From contig CAVVSR010000014.1 of the NCBI GenBank assembly GCA_963750935.1, forward strand, positions 682,001 through 746,000: a stretch of DNA of 64,000 bases, given 5' to 3'. Below are positions 27,412 through 37,194 of the stretch, piece after piece. The notes under the pieces are model-generated. The model was given only the letters and a program-made list of their open reading frames with translations, ran no database searches and had not been told where the DNA came from. Source of the stretch: JACCXG01 sp963750935 (GTDB lineage Bacteria; Acidobacteriota; Vicinamibacteria; Vicinamibacterales; 2-12-FULL-66-21). The translations under genes and the position numbers were made by a program. Position 1 is the first letter of the stretch, and each line of letters starts with the position of its first letter.

Positions 27412-29004
27412 TCAGCGGCGCGCCGGCGCGATCCGCCGCATGATGCGCGCCACGGCCTGATCGAATTCATCGATCCGCAGGAGCCGCGCCGAGATCGCCA
27501 GCGCCACGACCGCGGCGGCGATCGACACCGCGACGCGCATCGCTTTCATGAGCTCGCCGGCGCCAGGATAGGCATCGTCGAACCAACGCGAGACCAGCAC
27601 CGCGACGACGGCCATGACCGCCGACGCCGGGATGATCTTCGCGACCGCGACGAACAACCGCCGGCCGTCGAGGCCATCGAGCCGCCCGCGCAGCAGCCAC
27701 AACAGCACCGCGGCGTTGAACAGCGCGGCGATGGCGGTGCCGAGCGCCAGCCCGCGAAAGCCGTAGTAGCGCACCAGCACGAGGTTGAGGACCAGGTTCA
27801 TGGCCACCGAGGTGATGCTGACGATGGCCGGGGTGCGGCTGTCCTTCAGCGAGTAGAACGTGGGCGACGCGATCTTGACGATCGAGTAGCCGAGCAGCCC
27901 CGGCGCGTAGCAGATCAGGGCGGCCGCGGTGGCCGCGGTGTCACGCGCGTCGAACATGCCGCGCTGGTAGAGCAGGGCCACGATCGGATCGGCGAGCACC
28001 ATCAGTCCGGCCATCGCCGGGACGTTGAGCATCAGCATCATGCGCAGCGCGCCGGACACCGTGCTGCGGATCGAGCCGATGTCGTCGGCGACGGCGTGGC
28101 GCGAGATCTCGGGCAGCGCCGCCGTGGCGATCGAGACGCCGAACAGGCCGATTGGCAGATACATCAGCCTGAAGGCGTAGCCGAGCCAGGACACCGCGCC
28201 TTCGGGCTCGTTGGTGGCCAGCCAGGTATTCACGAGCAGGTTGATGTTGACGGCGGCGACGCCCAGCGTGCCCGGCACCATCATGCGCAGCACCTGACGC
28301 AGTTCCGGATCGCGGAAGTTGACGATCGCCTGGTAGCGGAATCCTTCGCGTCGAAGCGCGGGCCACTGCACGGCGATCTGGCCGAGGCCGCCGAGGAGCG
28401 TGCCGATCGCGATCGCGAGGATCGGCTGGTAGCCGTAGTAGGTGAGCAGCGGCACCAGCCCGATCGCGCACCCGATCGTCGCGACGTTGAACATCGCCGG
28501 CGACAGCGAGGGAATGAAGAAGCGGTGCAGCGAGTTCAGCATCCCCATCATCGCCACGGCAACGGCGACGGTAGTGAGGAAGGGCAGCATCACCCGCGTC
28601 AGCATCGTCGTCAGTTCGAGCTTGCCCGGTACGCTGGCGAACTCCGCCGCGACGATCGCCGACGTGATCGGCTCCGCGAACAGCATGCTCAGGATCACCA
28701 CGGCGCCGGTGATCAGCAGGAGCGCGTTGATCACCAGGTTGCCGAGCCGCCAGGCGTGCTCCCGGCCGCGCTCGGCAAGGGTGCGGGTGAATGCCGGGAC
28801 GAACGCCGCGGTCATCGCGCCTTCGGCGAACAGATCGCGCAACAGGTTCGGCACCCGGAACGCCACGTTGTAGGCGTCCATCTGCATGGAGGCGCTGGCG
28901 CCGAAGTAGTACGCCAGGACTGTTTCGCGAACGACCCCGAGAATACGGCTGGTGAGAGTGGCGATGCTGATGAGGCCCGCGGAGCGGGTCAGGCGTGAGC
29001 TCAT
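27412..29004 (-). CDS. murJ: Lipid II flippase MurJ
   Basis: A 530-residue MviN/MurJ protein with 13-14 membrane segments: SRILGVVRETVLAYYFGASA, MDAYNVAFRVPNLLRDLFAE and GAMTAAFVPAFTR are hallmark N-terminal motifs. It moves lipid II across the inner membrane for peptidoglycan synthesis. The ATG at 29004 starts directly before the family N-terminus, while the longer frame adds non-family residues. A TACGCT box lies 11 bases upstream and no ribosome site is obvious. The transporter gene follows after two bases. Confidence 0.96.
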   Translation of the reverse strand: MSSRLTRSAGLISIATLTSRILGVVRETVLAYYFGASASMQMDAYNVAFRVPNLLRDLFAEGAMTAAFVPAFTRTLAERGREHAWRLGNLVINALLLITGAVVILSMLFAEPITSAIVAAEFASVPGKLELTTMLTRVMLPFLTTVAVAVAMMGMLNSLHRFFIPSLSPAMFNVATIGCAIGLVPLLTYYGYQPILAIAIGTLLGGLGQIAVQWPALRREGFRYQAIVNFRDPELRQVLRMMVPGTLGVAAVNINLLVNTWLATNEPEGAVSWLGYAFRLMYLPIGLFGVSIATAALPEISRHAVADDIGSIRSTVSGALRMMLMLNVPAMAGLMVLADPIVALLYQRGMFDARDTAATAAALICYAPGLLGYSIVKIASPTFYSLKDSRTPAIVSITSVAMNLVLNLVLVRYYGFRGLALGTAIAALFNAAVLLWLLRGRLDGLDGRRLFVAVAKIIPASAVMAVVAVLVSRWFDDAYPGAGELMKAMRVAVSIAAAVVALAISARLLRIDEFDQAVARIMRRIAPARR

Positions 29005-29133
29005 CGAAGGGTGAAAGCGTACCACACCGATTCCTGGCCGGTTCCGCACACACGGCTGTCCGGATCCGGAACCACTCACAGCCGGCCGTCACAGATTCGC
29101 GACAGCCTTAACAATCTCTTAACGGTTGGGTAC

Positions 29134-29164
29134 AAAAAAAGGCTCCTGTCTCGCGACAGGAGCC
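29134..29164 (-). terminator. Rho-independent terminator after yqeY
   Basis: On the minus strand a perfect 10-bp stem (GGCTCCTGTC / GACAGGAGCC, loop of four) is followed by seven T residues (the A-run at 29134-29140). It lies 80 bp past the yqeY stop and should end that transcript before murJ. Confidence 0.92.
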
Positions 29165-29244
29165 AAATGGAGGATGGATGAGAGGCTTGTGCGTGCCTTT
29201 CAATCTGTTTAGACGACGGGCGCGGAAAAAGGTTTGCGGGACCT

Positions 29245-29694
29245 TCAGCTCGTGAGCCTGGCGCGTACGGCCTCGTTGACGGCGCGGCCGTCGACGGTGC
29301 GGCCGGCGAGCCGGTTCATCACAGCCTTCATCACACGGCCGAGATCCTTGGCGCTGGTCGCCCCGGTTTCCGCGATCGCGTCGGCCACGGCCGCGTCGAG
29401 CTCGGCCGCTGAAATGGGGGGCGGAACGTAGGCCTCGAGCACGGCGATCTCCGCCGCTTCGCGGGCGGCCAGATCGTCCCTCCCTCCCTTGGTGAACTGT
29501 TCGATGGAGTCGCGCCGCTGTTTGATCTGCGACGCGATCACCTGTTCGGCCTCGGCCTGTTCGAGCGCCCGGCCCTTCTCGACCTCGCGATTCATCATCG
29601 CCGCCTTGGCCATGCGCAGCGCCGACAACCGGGCGGCGTCCTTCGCCCGCATCGCCGCCGTGATGTCCTGTCCGATCCGTTCCATGAGAGTCAT
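29245..29694 (-). CDS. GatB/YqeY-domain protein
   Basis: A 149-residue YqeY: MERIGQDITAAMRAKDAARL, SALRMAKAAMMNREVEKGRA, QIKQRRDSIEQFTKGGRDDL and DLGRVMKAVMNRLAGRTVDG are family-typical. It resembles the tRNA-binding tail of GatB and is thought to act on tRNA or amidotransferase, but its role is unsettled. The ATG at 29694 is preceded by GAGGA. A second ATG at 29685 is possible. A terminator lies 80 bp downstream. Confidence 0.93.
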   Translation of the reverse strand: MTLMERIGQDITAAMRAKDAARLSALRMAKAAMMNREVEKGRALEQAEAEQVIASQIKQRRDSIEQFTKGGRDDLAAREAAEIAVLEAYVPPPISAAELDAAVADAIAETGATSAKDLGRVMKAVMNRLAGRTVDGRAVNEAVRARLTS

Positions 29695-29793
29695 AGCGTC
29701 CTCATTATCGAGCCGATTGCGATCGAGCCGATTGCGCCGGCTGCTCGTGCTCGTTCCGCGGTCGGCGCGCGCAGTGGTCAGGGTAGGCAGTGA

Positions 29794-29835
29794 TGTCAGG
29801 CAGTGAATCGTGAATTCACGATTCACTGCCTGACA
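29794..29835. repeat. Perfect 42-bp palindrome at the end of a glycosyltransferase gene
   Basis: The sequence equals its own reverse complement over all 42 bases, centred on GAATTC at 29814-29815. It contains GTGAATC-type heptamers and overlaps the last codons and stop (29816-29818) of the GT4 gene on the minus strand. No T-tract follows in either direction. Confidence 0.9.
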
Positions 29836-30991
29836 CCCACCCGGCCCTGGTGCGCGCGCGTTCGTAGATGTCGCGGTACTGGGCGGCGACGGCCGCCGGG
29901 CGGAACAGGCGCTCGATCGCGTCACGCGTTGCCGGAAGCGTCCGCCGCGGGTGCTGGAGGAACCGCACGATCGCGGCGGCGAGCGGGCCGGGTTGTTCGC
30001 GCGGCACCACCGCCACATCGTCGCCGAACACGCCATGCAGCTCGACGCCGCCCGGGTTGTCGCTCGAGAGCACCGGCGTACCGGACGCCAGCGCTTCGAC
30101 CGCGACGGTCGGCAGCGCCTCGAGAATCGACGGCAGCACGAAGAGGTCCGCGGCCGCGCAGTAGCGCGCGATCGCCGCGTTGTCGATCAAGCCGGGGAAC
30201 GACACGTGGCGCTCGACGCCGGCGCCACGCGCCGCGGCCTGCAGATCCTCGAGCAGCGCTCCCGAGCCGCAGATGACGAGCCGCACGTTCGGGTGCGCAG
30301 CCACCACCTCGCGCATCGCCTCGACGAGGTAACGCTGTCCGGCGAGCGGGTGCAGCCGCTTGACGTTGAGGAGCAGCGGGCCGTCGGGAATCTCGAGCTG
30401 ACGGCGTGCCTCTGCCTGGGCAGCCTGGTCGTGCCAGGAGAACGCCGGCGGCACCGACGGGTAGACGACGTGGAGGTCGGGCCGATCCAGCCCCAGCTCG
30501 TGCGCACGCTCGAGCAGCCGGGCGCTGTAGAAGGTCACGGCATCAGCCGCGCGATAGGCGCGCGTGAAGAGGTCCACCGTCGATCGCCGCTCGGCGTAGT
30601 GCCAGATCTCCGTGCCGTACAGCGTGAAGACGACCGGCTTGCCGGCGCGCTTCGCGAGCAGCACGCTGAGCTCTGGGAGCAGGCCGTTGCTGTGCACGTG
30701 CACGAGATCGGCCCGCGCGATCGGACCGGCCATCGCGCGCCGGACGCGGTAGGCGCCGCGCACGGACCCGAGGCGCAGCGTGCGATCGACGAATCCGCCG
30801 GTGCGTCGAGGAACCCAGGTCACCGGGCCGGCCAGCGGCATAGACGCCGCGGATACGGCGGTGCGCGGCGGATTCGCCACGTACTCGACCGTGTCGCCGG
30901 CCGTCCGGGCCCAGTCGCCGAGATGCCAGGGCAGCAGCGCGTTGGCGGCCTGGTCGGGCGGGAGGTGAGACGTGACGTGGACGATGTGCAC
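29816..30991 (-). CDS. GT4 family glycosyltransferase
   Basis: A 391-residue GT-B-fold transferase. VHIVHVTSHLPPDQAANALL opens the N-terminal domain, GPLLLNVKRLHPLAGQRYLV the C-terminal one, and VLPSILEALPTVAVEALASG is the donor-binding EX7E motif. The GTG at 30991 was chosen; sequence before it belongs to the deacetylase in another frame. The stop lies inside a 42-bp palindrome. It ends the polysaccharide locus on this side and probably adds a hexose at the cytoplasmic membrane face. Confidence 0.9.
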   Translation of the reverse strand: MHIVHVTSHLPPDQAANALLPWHLGDWARTAGDTVEYVANPPRTAVSAASMPLAGPVTWVPRRTGGFVDRTLRLGSVRGAYRVRRAMAGPIARADLVHVHSNGLLPELSVLLAKRAGKPVVFTLYGTEIWHYAERRSTVDLFTRAYRAADAVTFYSARLLERAHELGLDRPDLHVVYPSVPPAFSWHDQAAQAEARRQLEIPDGPLLLNVKRLHPLAGQRYLVEAMREVVAAHPNVRLVICGSGALLEDLQAAARGAGVERHVSFPGLIDNAAIARYCAAADLFVLPSILEALPTVAVEALASGTPVLSSDNPGGVELHGVFGDDVAVVPREQPGPLAAAIVRFLQHPRRTLPATRDAIERLFRPAAVAAQYRDIYERARTRAGWVSGSES

Positions 30992-31007
30992 GGCGGGAAT
31001 GGGACGG

Positions 31008-31962
31008 TCAGTGCACGTAGTGCGCGCGGAACTCCGAGAACGTCGCGGGGACGGCGCGGAGCTCACGGACGGCGTACTCGAAGAAGCGCTCGAGCCGATC
31101 GCAGAACGCGTCCAGCTCCGCCTGCGTGCGGTTGTAGGGGCTGCCGCCGACAATCGCCTCGCTCGAATGGAACAGCAGGTTGAGCACCGGCTCGTTCCAG
31201 CGCGCCAGGTCCCGGGCCAGCGTGCGCATCTCGTCGAGCGACGAGTACCGAGGGACGCAGCCAGCGCATTCGCACCAACCCCATGGCGTTCAGGATGCGC
31301 TTGGTCTGATACGGCTTCGGTGCACGCGCGTACGCGAACTGCAGCCATCGCGGCAGCCGCCGGTTGAGTGCCGCGGACACCGGGATCTCCAGCAGCTCGC
31401 TGCTGCCGGCCTCGACGGCGCTGTCGTATGCGAGGAAGTACGGCTTCAGCGGCGCCTCCACGAACTCCGGGCCGCCCTTGTGGGTTTCATAGAACAGCGG
31501 CGCCACGCTCGAGTCCACCTGATAGCCAAGCCGCTCGAGTCCGGCGACGTGATCGGCGGAGAACCCGAACCGGCCGGATCGGTACGACACCGGCCGGCGG
31601 CCGACGGCCGCCTCGATCGCCTCCGTGAGCGACGCGAGCTGCGCCTCGAAACGCGGGCGCGCGAGCTGGCTCGCATAGACGTGACGCCGCACGTCGTCGT
31701 CGGTGCAGGGCGGCGTTTCCCAGGCGTGATGGTGTGCGCCGATCTCGCAGTCGCCGCCCGCCAGCACCGTGCGCAGCACGGCGGCGGACCGCTCGTCGCG
31801 AACCACCGGGTAGGTGACGACGTAGGTCGGACGTACCCCGTGCCGCGCGAACAGCGCGTGCAGCCGGGGCAGCGCGTAGATGTTCTCGAAGCGCTGGTTC
31901 ACCCGCGCCGCGGCATCCCACTGGTTGTCGCCTTCGGTATCGATGCCGACGAGCAGGTGCAT
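31008..31962 (-). CDS. Polysaccharide deacetylase-family protein, frameshifted
   Basis: NodB-like carbohydrate esterase fold: VGIDTEGDNQWDA holds the metal/base Asp pair, GGDCEIGAHHHAWETPP the metal histidines, SYRSGRFGFSADH the arginine motif. The first frame degenerates after RMRWLRPS. Removing one G at about 31246-31249 continues with YSSLDEMRTLARDLARWNEP, ending TFSEFRAHYVH and TGA at 31008. The restored protein has about 317 residues. The start is ATG 31962. It would remove acetyl groups from the surface polysaccharide or an intermediate. Confidence 0.85.
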
Positions 31963-31970
31963 GCGGCCCG

Positions 31971-33014
31971 CTATCGATCCTGGTCCGAGTCACCGAGCGT
32001 GATGTGCCACCGGTCGGTCTCTTCGTAGAACGACGACGGCACCTCCACGGCGTTGACCTTGACGACGAATTCCATCGTCGACTTGACCTGGAAGTAGCCG
32101 CCCCTCTTCAGGGCCTGCCTGAAGACGCTGTGCATGGCGAACGCGCGGATCTTGTCGGAGTCGGCGCGCCGGGCTTCGCGATCGACCCAGCCGAGCAGCG
32201 TCGCGAATCCCTCCTCGTCCTCGGGATCGGTGAGGAAGTCGACGAGCAGGGTGACGCGGCCACGCGGCTCGTGCAGGTGGCGATAGACCGCGTAGCCGAC
32301 GTTGCGATCGTCGCGGCGCAGCGCGGCGATCGAGTAGCGGACGTGCGGCGCGCTCGTGTACTTCCAATTGAGGTAGGCGGCGTCGCGACGGACCGCGAAC
32401 TCGAACTTCGGGGCGATCGAGTCCCACAGCGCCGTGAAGCTGTCGTCGAACCGCTGGAGCAGCCGCACTTCCGCGCGAAGGGGACGGTTCCTCGCCACGA
32501 TCTTGACGATCGGCAGCGTCAGGGCGGAGACCACGCGGTTGAGCGGCTGCGGCCAGTCGGGGCGGCGCAGCGCGCGCCGCGTCAGCGGCTTGACGAAGCA
32601 GGGAACCGGGCCGACGTCCGGCCACCGCAGCTTCTGGAAGAGGCGGTACGACGATTCGGAGAGGCCGAGGCCGAGCGACGCGCCGACGTTGCGGTCCCAG
32701 GTGCGGAACAGGACTTCGCCCAGGCCCTGGCGCTGCCGCTCGGGCGCGACCATGACGTCCATGCCCCACGAGCCGCGCACCTCGGTGCCGCGAACCGAGA
32801 GCCGCACCGGCATCGTCGCGTACTGGCCGATGATCGCCGGGCCCTCATGGGCGATCCAAATCTCGGGCTCCTTGCCGGGATTGTTGGGGTTCTTGCGATA
32901 CTGCCATTCCCAGCGCAGCCGGCTCGCCTCGGCGGCGTCGATGCCGAAAACGCGACGATACAGCGCGTCGACGGCGCGGCGATCTTCACGGCGGTAGCGC
33001 AGGACTTCGGCCAC
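31971..33014 (-). CDS. GNAT acyltransferase of the polysaccharide locus
   Basis: A 347-residue protein with a GNAT core near residues 75-130 (SWGMDVMVAPERQRQGLGEV is motif A) and a second, less conserved GNAT-like half (NVGYAVYRHLHEPRGRVTLL). It resembles the double-GNAT proteins found in exopolysaccharide loci. The GTG at 33014 has GGGGGAGCC shortly upstream, and the frame before it is Arg-rich nonsense. It likely acylates an amino sugar. Donor and acceptor are unknown. Confidence 0.8.
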   Translation of the reverse strand: MAEVLRYRREDRRAVDALYRRVFGIDAAEASRLRWEWQYRKNPNNPGKEPEIWIAHEGPAIIGQYATMPVRLSVRGTEVRGSWGMDVMVAPERQRQGLGEVLFRTWDRNVGASLGLGLSESSYRLFQKLRWPDVGPVPCFVKPLTRRALRRPDWPQPLNRVVSALTLPIVKIVARNRPLRAEVRLLQRFDDSFTALWDSIAPKFEFAVRRDAAYLNWKYTSAPHVRYSIAALRRDDRNVGYAVYRHLHEPRGRVTLLVDFLTDPEDEEGFATLLGWVDREARRADSDKIRAFAMHSVFRQALKRGGYFQVKSTMEFVVKVNAVEVPSSFYEETDRWHITLGDSDQDR

Positions 33015-33019
33015 GTGGG

Positions 33020-33886
33020 CTAGGCTCCCCCTGCCGCGGGCGCCGTGCGCACGGGACCGGCCAGCACGTACTCGACGGCGCTGATCAGCGCGTCCTGCGT
33101 GAGCGGACTGCGGCCCAGCCAGCGCGCGAGCGGCCCGGGAAGACGGCGGACGCCGGCGGTCACGTGCAGATCCTCCTGGACGATCTCGAGCCCGGCCTCG
33201 GCGATCTGCCGGCGCAGCCGCACCACGGTCACCTTTTCGAGCAGGTCGTCGTCTTTGACCTCGCCGCGCATCGCCGCCTGGATGAACGAGTTCTCGTTGG
33301 CCGGCTCCTTGAGCGTCCACGGCGCGTGCTTCGCGAGCCACTGGAAGGTGCCAAACGCGATCCGGCGTCCGGCGATGAGATGCAGCGGCACCGGCACCTT
33401 CAACCGCGGCAGGTGCGCGCCCGCGAACGACAGGTACGGGGCGGTCGACAGGTACATGCGGCCGCCTGGCGCGAGGACGCGCGCGCATTCGCGGAGATAG
33501 AGCGGGGCGTCGGCCACGTGTTCGATGACGGCGTGGGACAGCACGAGGTCGAACGAGCCGCTGGCAAAGGGCAGCGCCATGCCGTCTGCGAGGACGAAGT
33601 GGAGGCGATCGAGATGATGCTCGCGGCCGAGCCGGATGCCGGCGTCACGAAACCGCGGAATCGGGTCGATGCCGACGACCGACCGCACCTCTTCGGCGAG
33701 CGAGACCGGCATGCCGCCGCCGCCACAGCCGGCGTCGAGCACCCGTCCGCGCAGCGCGACGCCGGTCCGCTCGAGATACGCAATCACCTTGGCGCTGCGG
33801 TAATACTCGAAGAGGGCGTAGTCATATTCGGATCGAAACCGCTGATCCGCGTGCGCCTTGATGGCGCCCTGATCAATTACACGCAC
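33020..33886 (-). CDS. Class I SAM-dependent methyltransferase
   Basis: A 288-residue methyltransferase: VLDAGCGGGGMPVSLAEEVR is the SAM-binding motif I, GIDPIPRF motif II, LVLSHAVIEHVAD motif post-II and ECARVLAPGGRMYLST motif III. This is the UbiE/Methyltransf_11 type. The GTG at 33886 overlaps the upstream transferase stop by 14 bases. An ATG at 33931 is an alternative adding 15 residues. It probably O-methylates a sugar or lipid-linked glycan, inferred from context. Confidence 0.88.
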   Translation of the reverse strand: MRVIDQGAIKAHADQRFRSEYDYALFEYYRSAKVIAYLERTGVALRGRVLDAGCGGGGMPVSLAEEVRSVVGIDPIPRFRDAGIRLGREHHLDRLHFVLADGMALPFASGSFDLVLSHAVIEHVADAPLYLRECARVLAPGGRMYLSTAPYLSFAGAHLPRLKVPVPLHLIAGRRIAFGTFQWLAKHAPWTLKEPANENSFIQAAMRGEVKDDDLLEKVTVVRLRRQIAEAGLEIVQEDLHVTAGVRRLPGPLARWLGRSPLTQDALISAVEYVLAGPVRTAPAAGGA

Positions 33887-35599
33887 GGCCCAAGTCGTCT
33901 CCGGGCCGGCCTGCTGGCTGCCGCCCACCAAACTTGTCTACCAATGCCGCGCGATCGGCGCCCGTTCTGGTTTCGGCGACATCGAACGTCATGACCACAC
34001 GCCGCTCCGGATAGGCGGCGATCACGTCGTTGATCACCGGACCTTCGTACCCGACGCAGGGAGCGACGTAAGTCAAAATATATCGCACGTCATCACGCTG
34101 CCTGCGATCGTCGTAATTGCCGAAGTTGCGCCCGACGAACACCGGCTTGATGTGATTCTCGAGCGACAGGCCGTTCGCCAGCTTGCCGTGGACCAGCGTG
34201 CCGGCCGGCAGCTGCCGTCCGACGGCGATCGACGCCGCGATGTTCTCGTAGCTGCGCCCGCGCGCCCAGTAGACGAACAGCGTGACGTCCACCGCGCAGA
34301 CGATCGCCGTGAACGCCACCGCGGCCCGCGCCGACCACTGCACACCCGCCAGGGCGCGCGACAGTCGCGGCCAGCCCGCGTAGATCGCGATCGTCGCCAG
34401 CAGCGCCACCGCGGCCGAGAGCCGACGGTGGACCTCATCACGCCGGCGTGTATCTCGGGCAGATAGAGCAGCCTGATCAGCGCCGCGGCGGCGACGTAGC
34501 AGCCGTACGCCACTGCCGGCAGCGCCAGCATCGCCCGCGCGCGGGTGACCTGCGCGAGCTCGACGCTCGCGGCGCGGCGGCCGGCGAGGGCCAGGGCGGC
34601 CGTTGCCGCGACGGCGGGAATGAACATCACGAACCGGCGCTCGGCGACGTCGTGCACGAACAGCTCGATCGTGCCGAGGCCGATCCACCAGAGCAGGAGC
34701 CGCTCGCCCGCGGCCAGCGTGCGCCAGCGCGCCAGCGCGGTCAGCGCGCTCGTCGTGGCCGCGACGATCAGCAGCCAGTTCTGCGTGAAGACGTCGTGCA
34801 GGACGGGGAACCAGCTGGCGCGATCGAGCAGCGACTTGAGGTCGTAGCTCGGCTTCCGGGTCACCGACATCTGCCAGTTGTAGAAGCGGTACTCGGTCCA
34901 GTACGGTCCGACGAAGATCGCCAGGGCGACGAGGAACCCCGCCGCCAGGCCGGCGATCGCCGCCATCGATCGGCGCCGGGCGGCCTGCTGGTCCGGCTGC
35001 GGCAGCAGCCACGACACGACGGCATCGAGCGCCAGCGCCGCGACGAAGAATGCCGCGGCCGCCTTGGTGAAGAACGCGAGCACCGCAAACCCGCCGGCGG
35101 CGACGCCCCACCCCGGACGGTCCTGCGCGCGGACGTAGCAGTACCAGCTCGCGGTCATCATCGCGACCATCGTCGATTCCATGAGCGCGGCGCGGTTGTA
35201 CATGACGTAGAAGAAATTGGTGCCGACCAGCGCCGCCGCGATCAGGCCCGCGGTCGATCCGGCGAGACGCCGTACACCCCCGGCGATCAGCAGCACCGAG
35301 GCGAGGCCGCCGACTTCCGACACCAGCCGGGCCTGCCAGACGCCAACGCCGAGCAGCGCGAAGGACACGTACTCGAGCACGGTGAACACCGGCGCGATGA
35401 ACAGCGGGTTCCACGCATCGGTCGACCACGTGCCCCAGAGCACGCGGTTGCGGGCGTTGTGCACCCACGCGCCCTCGTCGTGCCAGACCACGCCGACGGT
35501 CGGGTTCCAGGGCGGATCCGCCGTGGGAAACAGCGTCCGCAGCAGTGCCGCCAGAACCAGCACGCCGAACAGCGCGATCCAGAACCGTCGCTCAGTCAC
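33873..35599 (-). CDS. ArnT/GT39-type membrane glycosyltransferase, frameshifted
   Basis: A multi-pass GT-C enzyme using a polyprenyl-phosphate sugar donor at the outer face of the inner membrane. The first periplasmic loop has the catalytic GVVWHDEGAWVHNARN, and membrane helices follow throughout. After YLPEIHAGV the frame becomes Arg-rich. A one-base deletion near 34432-34440 is inferred, since the next frame continues with EVHRRLSAAVALLATIAIYA and a soluble end at 33873. The GTG start at 35599 overlaps the preceding gene by eight bases. Confidence 0.82.
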
Positions 35600-37139
35600 G
35601 TCGCAGCCAGACCTCGAACCCGTCCGGGGCCGGCGCCGCACGATAGTGCTCGCGCAGCCAGCCGCCGAGGGTCGGATGGTTCATGAAGAAGGGCGCCGAG
35701 TCGTCGACGTCGGGCGCCCAGTCGTGGACCTGCAGCGCTACCACCGCCGGACGGGATCGATCGAGGTCGGCCTGCACCCCGGCGGCGCCGTACCCCGGTT
35801 TATCGGCATTGAACCCGGCAATCACCGGGCGGCTCCAGAAAAAGCGCGACCCGCTGGGACGGTTCGCGCGCACGTAGGCCGCCGGCGTGAATCCGAACAC
35901 GTAGACCGGCGCTCCCGGAGCGCTGTGCTCCTCCATCACGCGGGCGAGCTCGACGGCCCCGAGCGCCGTGTACTTGCGCCCATCGACGTAGCGCGCCAGA
36001 TAGCGATCCTCCGGGATCCGTTCCGCCATCCGCTGCGCGTCGAATATCGTCTGCTCGACCAGCTTCGGGAACTGGTTGACCCGCCACACCGCGACGGCCG
36101 TCAGCGCCAGAGCGCCGGCCAGGGCGAGCCGCGATCCGACCGGCGACAGCCGCGTCCGGGCGACGCCGCGCAGCTCCCACGCCGCCCATGCCGCCGCCAG
36201 CGCCAGCGCCGGCGCCACTTGCACGAAATACTGCGGCAGCCCGCGGCTGCCGTTGATCGCCACTGACAGGCATCCGGCCCCCACCCAGATGACGGGAATC
36301 CAGCGGGCGGGCCGCGCGAAACCCATCACGAGCAGCACCGCGCAGCCGGCGCCGCCGATCGTCCAGAGCGCGTCGATCCGCGCGTGCTCGATCGGAAACG
36401 TCAGCAGGTAGCGAACGAAGTGCAGCGGTCCGGAGTAGGTTTCGCCGGAGTACCGAACGTTGTAGGTGATCGTGGCCTCGTACAGCGGCACCAGCGCCGA
36501 CCGCAGCAGCCACAGCAGCGCCAGGGGAACGACGGCGAAGCCGGCGCAGAGCGCCAGGACCGAGCGCATACTCAGCGCCCGCGCCGCGATCAGGACGCCC
36601 ACCGCCGCGACCGCGTAGATCGCCGCGTTGTACTTGTAGGCGAACGCGAGTCCGAGCAGTAGACCCCCGAGCGCCGATCGCGTCGAGGTCAGCGGCACGC
36701 GGCCGGCGAGCATCCACACGGCGCCGGCAATGGCAACGGCGATGAACGTCTCGCCTTGCGCTCGCACGCGGACGCCAGCAAGCCTGGTGAACGCCGGGTT
36801 GGACAACAGCAGGAACAGCAGCGCGGCGCCCACGCCGACGCCCTGCGACGCCAGCTGACGGCCGATCAGCCACAACAGCGCCGCGATCGCCGCCGCCGCC
36901 GCGAGATCGGCCAGCGCCACGACGCCGTCGGCCGGCCAGATCAGCCGCATCACCGCGTAGGTGTAGTGGATCGCCGGCGGCTTCTGATCCCAGGCGTCGA
37001 CGTAGGGAAGCTCGCCCTGCAGGATGCGCTCGCCGACGTAGGCGTAGAGGCCTTGATCGGCGCCCATGGGCTGAACCAGTGAGGGAACTCGCACCGCGAT
37101 GAGGCACGCGGCGAGCAACAGCAGGACGGCTGACCGCAT
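35592..37139 (-). CDS. ArnT/GT39-type membrane glycosyltransferase
   Basis: A 515-residue GT-C transferase. MGADQGLYAYVGERILQGEL holds the catalytic acidic residue in loop 1, and PYVDAWDQKPPAIHY is the family KPP motif. About ten membrane helices follow, then a soluble C-terminal domain with VYVFGFTPAAYVRANRPSGS. The ATG at 37139 precedes the first helix and lies about 30 bases after a perfect TATAAT. It is transcribed divergently from the GT2 gene at 37195. Confidence 0.85.
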   Translation of the reverse strand: MRSAVLLLLAACLIAVRVPSLVQPMGADQGLYAYVGERILQGELPYVDAWDQKPPAIHYTYAVMRLIWPADGVVALADLAAAAAIAALLWLIGRQLASQGVGVGAALLFLLLSNPAFTRLAGVRVRAQGETFIAVAIAGAVWMLAGRVPLTSTRSALGGLLLGLAFAYKYNAAIYAVAAVGVLIAARALSMRSVLALCAGFAVVPLALLWLLRSALVPLYEATITYNVRYSGETYSGPLHFVRYLLTFPIEHARIDALWTIGGAGCAVLLVMGFARPARWIPVIWVGAGCLSVAINGSRGLPQYFVQVAPALALAAAWAAWELRGVARTRLSPVGSRLALAGALALTAVAVWRVNQFPKLVEQTIFDAQRMAERIPEDRYLARYVDGRKYTALGAVELARVMEEHSAPGAPVYVFGFTPAAYVRANRPSGSRFFWSRPVIAGFNADKPGYGAAGVQADLDRSRPAVVALQVHDWAPDVDDSAPFFMNHPTLGGWLREHYRAAPAPDGFEVWLRRD

Positions 37140-37169
37140 CCGGATGCGTGTGGCGGGTGAAGCGACTGC

Positions 37170-37177
37170 ATTATAGT
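37170..37177. promoter_or_regulatory. Divergent promoter core (ATTATAGT)
   Basis: TATAAT on the minus strand (37175-37170) serves the GT39 gene and TATAGT on the plus strand (37172-37177) serves the GT2 gene. The two -10 boxes overlap, as at 24056-24063. Spacing to starts is 30 and 17 bases. Confidence 0.55.
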
Positions 37178-37194
37178 GCTGAAGAGTCAGATCC

